9,675 nucleotides of DNA, from NCBI GenBank assembly GCA_029858165.1, contig JAOUFO010000049.1, positions 1-9,675 of the forward strand, read 5' to 3'. Under the pieces are notes generated by a model, which saw nothing but the letters and a program-made list of their open reading frames with translations, searched no databases and had not been told where the DNA came from. This document shows positions 1-5,362 of this stretch, one piece after another. The translations under genes were made by a program, and so were the position numbers. The stretch comes from Deltaproteobacteria bacterium (GTDB lineage: Bacteria > SAR324 > JACQKK01). Positions within the stretch are counted from its first letter, which is position 1; the number at the start of each line of letters is the position of its first letter.

Positions 1-76
1 CTGCCCAAAAAACCAAAAGGCCTCCAAACCCCCCTTTTTTATCAAAACAGGAGATTTCAGTATTGATTCAGAGGTT
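1..76 (-). repeat. Degenerate end of the MITE-like family
   Basis: The stretch TTTTATCAAAAC (about 37-49), followed by AGGAG, a degenerate middle and CAGAGGT (69-75), parallels the terminal 40 bp of the element at 7491-7707, where TTTTATCAAAACGGGAG leads into TTATGCAGAGGTCTC. The upstream CCTCCAAACCCCCC (about 20-34) also resembles the CCCCAATCCCCCGC found at the same place in that copy. The similarity is interrupted by several substitutions and the rest lies beyond the window edge, so this is a decayed or related copy at best. Its terminus would sit directly against the stop codon of the gene at 77-391. Confidence 0.4.
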
Positions 77-391
77 TTATTTCATCTCCATCATCAGAGA
101 GACGCGGATGGTTCCGCCGTTGTCCAAAAACGGGTCGGATTTTGCCATTTCAACGGCAGCCTCCATGGTTTCGGCTTGAACCACGGCAAACCCCTTCATG
201 GAATTGGGATCGGTATCCTCTTCAACGCCGCCGGAGGTGACGATTTTTGATGCCGGCAAGGGGGTTCCCGGATTGACAATCGCCTTCCCCAGCCCTTCCA
301 CCCAGGCTTTCCATTTGCCCATCTGGGCCATTCCCTCGTCTTTGGACCCGGGCTGTTTCCCTCCATAATAGGCAATCATAAAATTCGGCAT
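77..391 (-). CDS. YciI/DGPF-family small protein
   Basis: This encodes a 104-residue protein of the YCII-related (YciI/DGPF) ferredoxin-like dimer family. It starts MPNFMIAYYGG and ends in a beta strand of the form IRVSLMMEMK. The length and pattern fit the family: a hydrophobic first strand, a central section with MKGFAVVQAETMEAAVEMAKSD, and the sub-motif DPFLDNGGTI near the C-terminus, which corresponds to the DP-hydrophobic region of YciI proteins. I chose the start at 391 because a good Shine-Dalgarno (GGAGG at 396-400) lies 4 bases upstream. A longer in-frame opening to 499 adds 36 low-complexity residues with no ribosome site. The biochemical role of most family members is unknown, and no catalytic assignment is possible here. 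It lies downstream of the Fic gene on the same strand, but a probable terminator separates them. Confidence 0.85.
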   Translation of the reverse strand: MPNFMIAYYGGKQPGSKDEGMAQMGKWKAWVEGLGKAIVNPGTPLPASKIVTSGGVEEDTDPNSMKGFAVVQAETMEAAVEMAKSDPFLDNGGTIRVSLMMEMK

Positions 392-406
392 GGTTTCCTC
401 CATTGG

Positions 407-428
407 AAAAAAGGGGTTGGATAACCCC
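407..428 (-). terminator. Rho-independent terminator or attenuator
   Basis: Read on the minus strand, GGGGTT-ATCC-AACCCC forms a perfect 6-bp stem with a 4-nt loop, followed by TTTTTT. It lies after the Fic gene (stop at 574) and only 16 bases before the YciI-like start codon. It could therefore end Fic transcripts or act as a leader attenuator for the small gene. Confidence 0.55.
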
Positions 429-461
429 GGTTTTGTTTCTCTGGCGGACCGTGTGTTTTGG

Positions 462-536
462 GTGTCGGCCACTGCCCCCGGACCTTTGGGATATGCCACT
501 GCGGGGGGCTGGGGGCAAATCCAAATTGGCCGACAC
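462..536. repeat. Spaced 9-bp inverted repeat between two genes
   Basis: GTGTCGGCC at 462-470 and its exact complement GGCCGACAC at 528-536 enclose 57 bases that also contain GCCACTGC twice (468-475 and 495-502). The arrangement lies in the 182-bp gap between the Fic and YciI-like genes. It may fold in RNA or flank a decayed insertion. No function is evident. Confidence 0.35.
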
Positions 537-573
537 AGGGAGGGTGTGATGACAGAGGTTTGCAGGGGATGAT

Positions 574-1743
574 CTATCTGTCAGGGGGTTCCGTACCCTG
601 ATTCATCAGTTCCAGATAACGGCTGTAACTGAACACCCTGTTCCGCTTCATGGCGGTGATTTCCCGAACAATGCCCAGCCGTTGCAGATGGCCCAGGGTT
701 TTGCTGACCGTGAGCGGAGTAAGGCCTGTTTTTTTGGCCAACAGGCCCACGGTGGAAATGGGATGTTCCATCAACAGCCGTTGAATTCTTAAAGCGGAAC
801 CCGCCGATCTTCCAAGTCCTTTGATTTTTTCGCGGTCCGAGTCTGAAAGCGTAAGCAGTTGTTTGACTGTATCCACCACCTGGGTGGCGGTGACAATCAC
901 GGCTTCGGCAAAAAAATCCAACCAAGCCTCCCAATCCCCAGTCAGACGCACATGGTTCAGCAGTTCATAATAGGTTTGTCGGTGTGTTTTGAAATAGAGA
1001 CTCAGGTAGAGCATCGGCTCCCTCAAGATGTTTTGGGAACACAACAGCATCGTAACCAACAAACGACCAAGGCGGCCATTTCCATCCAGAAAGGGGTGGA
1101 TTGTCTCAAACTGTACATGGGCCAAAGCCGCCTTGAGCAGGGCCGGTGTCCGGGTGGGCTGGTCATGTAAAAACAATTCCAGTGCCCCCATGCATTCCAT
1201 CACCATTTCGGGGGGGGGCGGTACAAAAACCGCGTTTCCGGGCCGGGTTCCGCCAATCCAATTCTGGCTGCGCCTGAATTCCCCAGGGGTTTGCTCGCTG
1301 CCGCGGCCTTTGGCCAGCAACACATTGTGAATCTCCCTGATCAGCCGCAAAGACAGGGGAAACCCCTCCTTCAAACGCTTTAAACCAAAATTGAGGGCCG
1401 CCACATAGTTGCTGACTTCCCGCACATCATCCAGGGGGACACCAGGTTCCTGGTCAATTTCATACAACAACAGATCCGAAATGGATGACTGAGTCCCCTC
1501 AATCATGGAGGAAAGCACCGCCTCCTTGCGGACATAGATATACAAAAAAAGAGAGGTGTCCGGCAAAAGTTCGGACACGCTGTCCAGACGCCCCAAGGCC
1601 AGCAGAGCCTGATCAAATTTGCTCCGCAACTCCGGGGTCCAGTCTATGGATGGGTTTGGCGGCAATGGCGCGGGTATAAACGCCCTCGCTTTTTCACCCA
1701 CGGTGGATACCACCGCATATTTCCCCTGGATTCCCCGCATCAT
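574..1743 (-). CDS. Fic family AMP-transferase (AMPylator) with winged-helix tail
   Basis: This 389-residue Fic protein is predicted to transfer AMP from ATP to a hydroxyl side chain of a target protein. The N-terminal Fic_N-type segment (residues 1-100) carries the class II inhibitory motif SxxxEG at S78-E82-G83, which in this family blocks ATP positioning until relieved. The catalytic core has HPFLDGNGRLGR at residues 216-227, with catalytic H216, acidic D220 and the anion-binding GNGR, and the flap FVPPPPE at 173-179. A C-terminal winged helix (about 310-375, with a helix-turn-helix around TVGLLAKKTGLTPLTVSKTL) suggests DNA binding. The length is normal for Fic-wHTH proteins. A Shine-Dalgarno GAGG lies 8 bases before the ATG at 1743; the second codon is also ATG. 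A MITE-like insertion lies between the gene and a TATAAT-rich operator-like region upstream. The target protein is unknown, and it could be a free-standing regulator or a toxin-like enzyme. Confidence 0.93.
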   Translation of the reverse strand: MMRGIQGKYAVVSTVGEKARAFIPAPLPPNPSIDWTPELRSKFDQALLALGRLDSVSELLPDTSLFLYIYVRKEAVLSSMIEGTQSSISDLLLYEIDQEPGVPLDDVREVSNYVAALNFGLKRLKEGFPLSLRLIREIHNVLLAKGRGSEQTPGEFRRSQNWIGGTRPGNAVFVPPPPEMVMECMGALELFLHDQPTRTPALLKAALAHVQFETIHPFLDGNGRLGRLLVTMLLCSQNILREPMLYLSLYFKTHRQTYYELLNHVRLTGDWEAWLDFFAEAVIVTATQVVDTVKQLLTLSDSDREKIKGLGRSAGSALRIQRLLMEHPISTVGLLAKKTGLTPLTVSKTLGHLQRLGIVREITAMKRNRVFSYSRYLELMNQGTEPPDR

Positions 1744-1778
1744 ATGGTTGGCCTCAAACCGATCCTATTCAACGTTCT

Positions 1779-2005
1779 GAGACCTCTGCATAACTGCCAA
1801 AAGCTCCCGTTTTGATAAAAAAGCGGGGGCTTGGGGTCCCTGTCCAGCACCAGCACAGCCCTGCGTTGTGTCCCCTGTCGGCTCCAAACGTCGTAGGCTG
1901 GCTGGTGCCTTTCTTTGGGGGCCGCAGGCCTCCAATCAAATCAACCCCCTTCCCCATGGGAAGGGGGCAGGGGGATGGGAAAAAAACGAGTTATGCAGAG
2001 GTCTC
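1779..2005 (+). mobile_element. MITE-like non-autonomous element, copy 1 (227 bp)
   Basis: The ends are a perfect 16-bp terminal inverted repeat: GAGACCTCTGCATAAC at 1779-1794 and its complement at 1990-2005. The element is flanked by a 5-bp direct duplication, GTTCT, at 1774-1778 and 2006-2010, as expected for transposition. There is no open frame of transposase type, so it must have been moved in trans by an element with matching ends. The outer 40-60 bp on each side match the copy at 7491-7707 in reverse orientation, while the core (about 1838-1921) differs and instead matches 9299-9381. It is inserted 35 bp upstream of the Fic start codon, separating the coding region from the AT-rich promoter-like repeats at 2009-2163. 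Confidence 0.85.
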
Positions 2006-2008
2006 GTT

Positions 2009-2163
2009 CTTATTATAGTTTAATCCATTATCCTATAATAACGGTTCCGCGAAGGAAAAACCAAGAGGAGTTCTTTTGCTGGCGGAGATTTTGATTCAAA
2101 GACGTTGCCCAAACTATAATAAGCGCGGCGCTTATTATAGTTTCACGGCTTATCCTATAATAA
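2009..2163 (-). promoter_or_regulatory. TTATTATAG half-site array, probable Fic promoter/operator
   Basis: The 9-mer TTATTATAG or its complement CTATAATAA occurs five times here, at about 2010-2018, 2034-2042, 2114-2122, 2132-2140 and 2155-2163. Two of the pairs form the same palindromic unit of about 33 bp: CTTATTATAGTTT, 6 variable bases, then TTATCCTATAATA. These direct copies (2009-2041 and 2131-2163) start 122 bp apart. On the minus strand each unit contains TATAAT, a consensus -10 box. If the MITE is removed in silico, the nearest TATAAT sits roughly 40-45 bp from the Fic start codon. The natural inference is an operator overlapping the Fic promoter, possibly bound by the protein's own winged helix. 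No good -35 hexamer is visible. Confidence 0.5.
2111..2143. repeat. Perfect 33-bp palindrome (16-bp arms)
   Basis: AAACTATAATAAGCGC at 2111-2126 is followed by one G and then its exact complement at 2128-2143. It belongs to the half-site array but is the only perfectly symmetrical part. It could be a dimer or tetramer operator, or the junction of two back-to-back repeat units. The 13-bp outer sequence is also an inverted partner of 2009-2021, so 2009-2123 resembles a small element with 13-bp terminal inverted repeats. Confidence 0.6.
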
Positions 2164-2188
2164 GAGGCGCTCCGGCCAAGGCCGGACA

Positions 2189-2233
2189 AAAAAAAGCCCG
2201 CCCCCCCATTTTGCGGGAGAGCGGGCTTTTTTT
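2189..2233 (-). terminator. Strong terminator, probably the original ssrA terminator
   Basis: AAAAAAAGCCCGC (2189-2201) pairs perfectly with GCGGGCTTTTTTT (2221-2233) around a 19-nt loop, giving a GC-rich stem with A and T tracts on either side, so it can work in both directions. It starts one base after the duplicated tmRNA 3' end at 2235-2257. In an uninterrupted locus it would lie immediately downstream of ssrA, and I infer that it was the native ssrA terminator before the insertion. It now ends the ATPase-DUF4276 transcript. Confidence 0.85.
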
Positions 2234-2234
2234 A

Positions 2235-2257
2235 AGTGGAGGCGGCGGGAATCAAAC
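2235..2257 (-). repeat. attR-like duplicate of the tmRNA 3' end
   Basis: These 23 bases match 4209-4231 at 22 positions; the single difference is A at 2254 versus G at 4228. On the minus strand the sequence corresponds to part of the T-arm, the 3' acceptor strand (ending CCGCCTCCA) and 2 bases past it. Nothing else of a tRNA or tmRNA is present beside it, which is the pattern left by site-specific integration into a tRNA-like gene. Confidence 0.85.
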
Positions 2258-2261
2258 ATTT

Positions 2262-2822
2262 TTATGAAGCCCCCATGAGCTTGCGAATCCCGGAAACCAG
2301 GACGGTGAAGCTTGGGGAACAATTGCGCGCCGGATCAAGATGTTTTCCCATTTTGCGGGACCCGGAAATTTTTTGATAAGCTCCGCCGGTGAGTTTGCCG
2401 AGTTCTTCAGATGGGTTGGCAAGATTGTCTGGGTTTCGGAATTTGCTTTTGTTCTGTTTGGCCGCAATTCCCGTGATGCCAAGGCCATTTTCCACAGCCT
2501 TCAAGTCGCCGATGTAAAAACTCTCCAATTCATGGCAGGCGATGCGGACCAGGACATCTTCCCTGCCTGCCTGCTGACAAAGACCCGTAAGCTTTTGCTT
2601 TACCGCTGTGCAATCCCCGGAATCCTGATCCCGCATCACGACAAAAACCGAATCGGGCAACTCCCAGCCGCGCAGGCGTTTTACGAGTTCTTTCTCCAGG
2701 TGTTGTTTGCCTTGGAACACCACATATTTCACCCGGTCATTTAAAATCCCCAATTTCGGCAACAACCCCTGCAACATTTCCCGGGCTGAATGTTCCTCCA
2801 GAAAAAAGACGATGGTTTTCAT
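2262..2822 (-). CDS. DUF4276-family protein with TOPRIM-like acidic motifs
   Basis: This 186-residue protein matches the DUF4276 pattern. The first strand ends in an acidic FFLEEHSARE (residues 6-15, E9/E10 and E15). The third strand carries VVMRDQDSGDC (61-71, with D65 and D67), and a later segment reads CHELESFYIGD (96-106), the counterpart of the family's E-hydrophobic-E-W/F box. The early Glu plus DxD layout resembles TOPRIM nuclease or primase metal sites. That comparison is an inference from motif order, not a proven activity. The gene overlaps the ATPase stop by four bases (ATGA at 2819-2822), so the two are translationally coupled and probably form one complex. It is followed by the att-like repeat and a strong terminator. 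By analogy with ATPase plus TOPRIM/RloB pairs such as OLD, PARIS and AbiL, it may be the effector of an anti-phage module. Confidence 0.82.
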   Translation of the reverse strand: MKTIVFFLEEHSAREMLQGLLPKLGILNDRVKYVVFQGKQHLEKELVKRLRGWELPDSVFVVMRDQDSGDCTAVKQKLTGLCQQAGREDVLVRIACHELESFYIGDLKAVENGLGITGIAAKQNKSKFRNPDNLANPSEELGKLTGGAYQKISGSRKMGKHLDPARNCSPSFTVLVSGIRKLMGAS

Positions 2823-4006
2823 CCTGGGTCGGCTCCCTCAAAGAAGCCTTCGGCCCACAAATACCCCATTTGATCGCCGTCTTTCATATAGGCCGCGATT
2901 TGGGGATTATCCCTGGCCCGGTGAATCCTGGTGTAACCATTTTGTTTTACCAGCCAGAACACCTCATCCACATGGGCCGCGTTCAGAAAATCAGGAGAAT
3001 GGGTGGAGACAAACACCTGACCTCCGCGCTCCGAGTATTGGCGAAATTCCTCGGCCAACTCCATTAGCAGTTTGGGATACAATTGGTTTTCCGGCTCCTC
3101 AACGCATAAAAGCGGATGAGGGTTCGGGTCATAGAGCAGGGTCAGATAGGCCATCATTTTGATGGTGCCGTCGGATACATAGCGGGCAAGAAACGGGTCC
3201 TCAAACGAACCATCCTGGAATTTAAGCAAAACCCGCCCTTCTTCGGTGGTTTTTGCCTCCACGTTGGAAACGCCCGGAACCCGCTCCTTCAAAAGGGCCA
3301 GGATTTTTTGAAAAACATCTGGATGGTGTTTATGCAGATATTCTATCACCAGGGACAGATTCTCACCTTCACGGGACAGGTGTTCGGCATACCCCGCTTC
3401 TTGTTCGGGTCTGGCCTTGCTGATATGGAAATCAGAAATATGCCAATTTTCAATCAGGTTTCCAAGCGCCACCACGGCCGGAAATCTTTCAAACTGGGCC
3501 AGCCCCTTGACCGCCAGGATATCCTTTGCTTTGAGGGTTTGATCTTCGCGCTGGAGCTCCTTGACATCCTTCACGGTTTCCAGTTCATTGGTCACCGCTT
3601 TTCCCTGGCCGTTGGAAAAATCCAAAAAATGCCATGGCTGTCCCCCGCTGCCGCGGCGGTATTTCAGGATTTCCCGTTCCACAACAGCCTTGCCGTTTTC
3701 TTCGCCGATGCTGATAAAATAGGTGGCCAAAGGACTGTCCGGTTTTTCACGGAATTTAAGTTCAATTTCAACCGGCCCTTCTGAATTCCGGCTGCGAACC
3801 TCCTGAAAACCCCGGCTCCCGCCCATTTTCATAAGGGCCGCATTCACATTGGAGGTAAGCGCATCGTGCAGAAACCCAAAGATGCTGAAAATTGTGCTTT
3901 TTCCGGAACCGTTCGCCCCCACAAAAATACAAAATCCGGGAATATCCACAAGCTCGGCTTCCTTGAATGCCTTGAAATTTTTCAGTTTGATGGATTCAAT
4001 TTTCAT
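2819..4006 (-). CDS. AAA_21/ABC-type ATPase, partner of DUF4276
   Basis: This 395-residue RecF/SMC-like ATPase opens with MKIESIKLKNFKAFKEA. It has a Walker A GANGSGKST at residues 30-38, a signature-like YVSDGT at 277-282, a Walker B LLCVEEPENQLYP at 299-311 with E303/E304 as candidate catalytic glutamates, and an H-loop VSTHSPD at 333-339. There is no long coiled coil or Zn-hook. The insertion between Walker A and the signature is compact, as in AAA_21/AAA_15 ATPases of OLD-like systems. All ATPase motifs are intact. It is the first gene of a two-gene operon and overlaps the DUF4276 gene by 4 bp. The start at 4006 matches the family's usual beginning, and only a weak AAGG precedes it. The likely role is an ATP-driven sensor or scaffold that controls the second protein; phage defence is an inference from architecture and island location. 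Confidence 0.9.
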   Translation of the reverse strand: MKIESIKLKNFKAFKEAELVDIPGFCIFVGANGSGKSTIFSIFGFLHDALTSNVNAALMKMGGSRGFQEVRSRNSEGPVEIELKFREKPDSPLATYFISIGEENGKAVVEREILKYRRGSGGQPWHFLDFSNGQGKAVTNELETVKDVKELQREDQTLKAKDILAVKGLAQFERFPAVVALGNLIENWHISDFHISKARPEQEAGYAEHLSREGENLSLVIEYLHKHHPDVFQKILALLKERVPGVSNVEAKTTEEGRVLLKFQDGSFEDPFLARYVSDGTIKMMAYLTLLYDPNPHPLLCVEEPENQLYPKLLMELAEEFRQYSERGGQVFVSTHSPDFLNAAHVDEVFWLVKQNGYTRIHRARDNPQIAAYMKDGDQMGYLWAEGFFEGADPG

Positions 4007-4082
4007 CTCATACCTTGTTGTTCAAAATTGGGCGGTCTAAGGCCGAATGCCATGGATGATGAAGCCGTTTCCTTTTTGCCTT

Positions 4083-4111
4083 GCCGGAAGATAAGGAAAG
4101 GATTTTCCGGC
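4083..4111 (-). promoter_or_regulatory. Inverted repeat upstream of the ATPase gene
   Basis: GCCGGAA (4083-4089) and TTCCGGC (4105-4111) form a dyad with a 15-base purine-rich spacer, 77 bases upstream of the ATPase start codon and inside the island. It could be an operator for the cassette. No convincing -35/-10 pair was found in 4007-4141, so the promoter remains undefined and read-through from ssrA is possible but opposed by the terminator at 4142-4182. Confidence 0.35.
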
Positions 4112-4141
4112 CAGCTAACCCAACTGGTTCAGATTATTATC

Positions 4142-4182
4142 AAAAAAAAAGCGATATGACCAATGTTTAGGCCATACCGCTT
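4142..4182 (-). terminator. Island-borne terminator now serving ssrA
   Basis: On the minus strand AAGCGGTATGGCC pairs with GGTCATATCGCTT (13 pairs, two of them G-U) around an 8-nt loop, followed by a run of T. It lies 28 bases after the end of ssrA and within the duplicated boundaries, so it came with the inserted DNA and replaces the displaced terminator at 2189-2233. It would also insulate the ATPase gene from ssrA transcription. Confidence 0.8.
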
Positions 4183-4208
4183 CAAAGCAAATGCATGTGG
4201 TAACAAAC

Positions 4209-4231
4209 AGTGGAGGCGGCGGGAATCGAAC
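4209..4231 (-). repeat. attL-like copy inside ssrA
   Basis: This covers the 3' acceptor strand and part of the T-arm of ssrA plus two bases beyond it. It is repeated with one mismatch at 2235-2257. The intact tmRNA is on this side, so integration preserved its function, as usual for tRNA/tmRNA-targeting integrases. Confidence 0.85.
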
Positions 4232-4586
4232 CCGCGTCCTATCAGGCGGAAACAGAGTTTTCTTCAGGCTTAGCCATGATTTTCATCCCGGTTCAGGGTG
4301 TCGGACATGGCCACCTCACCTGAACCCGCCCCGGGAAAGATTCACCCGCCCCGTCCGGGGACCGGGGGTGGGCTGAGCATGATAGATTATACGGACACCC
4401 CTTTATCATGCTTGGAGGGGGCCGCATCCGGCGTTACTGCGCCAACCGCTTAAGCGGCCAGGGCAACCGGAGCGTAGTCGCTGTTATTGGCAGCTGACTG
4501 TTGATTGATTTTTTACGTGGCCATTCAATCACCCACGGCCTGCTTGCTCTGCAACGCAATCCCGTAGTCGAAGCCTGGACGCCCCC
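4211..4586 (-). ncRNA. ssrA: tmRNA (transfer-messenger RNA)
   Basis: This 376-nt RNA rescues stalled ribosomes by trans-translation with SmpB. The 5' end GGGGGCG (4580-4586) pairs over 7 bp with CGCCTCC at the 3' end (one G-U). It is followed by a tmRNA-type D-loop sequence, GGCTTCGACTACGGG. The 3' end has a standard T-arm with GGTTCGATTCC and discriminator A at 4211. The mRNA-like part encodes the tag ANNSDYAPVALAA followed by TAA (4491 down to 4450), ending in the ALAA protease signal. One extra Ala is possible if GCT at 4494-4492 is the resume codon. The genome reads CTG after the discriminator, so CCA is not encoded and must be added enzymatically. It lies 84 bases downstream of smpB on the same strand, with its own promoter, and its 3' end is the target of the island described above. 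Confidence 0.95.
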
Positions 4587-4615
4587 AGGCAACACTTGGA
4601 ACAACTTCTTCTGAC

Positions 4616-4644
4616 AGTGTATCTTATCGGGGGTTGGCAAACAA
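4616..4644 (-). promoter_or_regulatory. Sigma-70-type promoter of ssrA
   Basis: On the minus strand TTGTTT (4639-4644) and TACACT (4616-4621) are separated by 17 bases, in the gap between the smpB stop and ssrA. Transcription would start around 4608-4610, giving a 5' precursor of about 23 nt to be trimmed to the mature end at 4586. The hexamers are moderate matches to consensus, and I judged them mainly by spacing and position. Confidence 0.55.
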
Positions 4645-4670
4645 GGGGGCGGGCAGGGATGGTTGGGGCA

Positions 4671-5126
4671 TCATCTTTCCTTGGCTTCCCGGCGGGCATC
4701 CCGGTCCAGGTCGCGGGATTTGATGGCCTGGGATTTGTCATGCAGTTTTTTGCCTTTGGCCAGGGCCACCTCCACCTTTACCCGGCCATGTTTAAAATAC
4801 ACTTTGGTGGGAATCAACGTCAGCCCCCGCTCTTTGACCTTTTGGTGCATTTTTAAAATTTCCAGTTTGTGCATCAGCAGCTTGCGCCGCCGCAAAGGCT
4901 CCACGTTAAACCGGTTTCCCATGGCGTAGGGGGAAATATGGGCATCCACCAGCCACATTTCCCCTTTGTCCACCTGACAATAGGCATCCCCCAGATTCAG
5001 TTTGCCCTGCCGCAGGCTTTTCACCTCGGTGCCGGTGAGGGCAATTCCGGCCTCCACTTTGTCGCTCAGTTCATATTCAAACCGTGCCTTGCGGTTATCG
5101 GCGATGATTTTGATGTTTTCTGCCAT
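4671..5126 (-). CDS. smpB: SsrA-binding protein SmpB
   Basis: This 151-residue protein binds tmRNA and delivers it to stalled ribosomes. It has the family landmarks in order: NRKARFEYEL near the N-terminus, the GTEVKSLRQGKLNLGDAY block (about residues 30-47), HISPYAMGN, RRRKLLMHK, and the basic C-terminal tail KGKKLHDKSQAIKSRD followed by an Arg/Lys-rich end that enters the decoding centre. The length is typical. I chose the ATG at 5126 (MAENIKI) because it matches the usual family start. The open frame continues to 5444, but the extra 106 residues are Pro/Ser-rich translation of non-coding DNA. No strong Shine-Dalgarno is visible. It is followed by ssrA in the classic smpB-ssrA order and diverges from the membrane-protein gene at 5363. 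Confidence 0.97.
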   Translation of the reverse strand: MAENIKIIADNRKARFEYELSDKVEAGIALTGTEVKSLRQGKLNLGDAYCQVDKGEMWLVDAHISPYAMGNRFNVEPLRRRKLLMHKLEILKMHQKVKERGLTLIPTKVYFKHGRVKVEVALAKGKKLHDKSQAIKSRDLDRDARREAKER

Positions 5127-5161
5127 ATGACTTCGGGTTCTGGAATCGGTGGTAAGCTTAT

Positions 5162-5178
5162 GGGGCGGCTCCCGCCCC
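5162..5178. repeat. Perfect hairpin in the smpB upstream region
   Basis: GGGGCGG-CTC-CCGCCCC is a 7-bp perfect stem with a 3-nt loop, 36 bases upstream of the smpB start codon, in the 236-bp divergent gap between smpB and the membrane-protein gene. It may lie in the smpB leader or be an operator. No T-tract follows on either strand, so it is not a terminator. I see no clear promoter for either divergent gene in this gap. Confidence 0.4.
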
Positions 5179-5362
5179 TCCAAGGCGGGGGAAAGCCGGG
5201 TAAAGACAAGGCGCCAGCATCCACTTTGCCTGAAACAAGCCGGAATGGGAACAAACCCTGGGAGCCTGGATGGCCCTTGGCAACCCGATGGGGTGAAGGG
5301 TAAGGTGATGGGGTGCAAGATTGCATAACCAGGATGAAACAAAACCCCATGGGGTGAAGGGC

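Larger units (their letters stand above)
2235..4231. mobile_element. Compact island integrated at the ssrA 3' end
   Basis: Direct repeats of the tmRNA 3' end bracket 1974 bp that hold only two overlapping genes, an ATPase and a DUF4276 protein, plus a terminator next to ssrA. tmRNA 3' ends are well-known integration sites for tyrosine-recombinase islands and prophages. No integrase or excisionase is present, so this is either a mini-island mobilised in trans or the remnant of a larger one. By eye the insert is less GC-rich than the flanking genes. The distal gene ends only 4 bases from the far repeat, so little non-coding DNA remains on that side. Confidence 0.75.

Noticed and set aside
392..499. 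N-terminal extension of the YciI-like protein to 499
   Set aside because: The 36 extra residues have no family match, and the strong Shine-Dalgarno lies directly before the ATG at 391.
574..1743. A classical Fic/Doc toxin-antitoxin pair
   Set aside because: No small antitoxin gene adjoins the Fic gene. The inhibitory SxxxEG motif is inside the same protein, so it is a self-inhibited class II enzyme.
1779..2005. A complete insertion sequence
   Set aside because: The element is 227 bp with no transposase-like frame, so it can only be a non-autonomous derivative.
1769..2018. Small open frames across the MITE copy 1 on both strands
   Set aside because: They are readings of the repeat element, and similar peptides arise from copy 2, so they reflect DNA repeat sequence and not genes.
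2235..2257. A tRNA or second tmRNA gene
   Set aside because: Only the T-arm/acceptor tail is present, with no 5' partner, anticodon arm or tag region. It fits an att duplication.
3116..3784. 222-residue open frame on the plus strand
   Set aside because: It is antisense to the ATPase gene, whose motifs are complete and in order on the other strand. The plus-strand product shows no recognisable domain.
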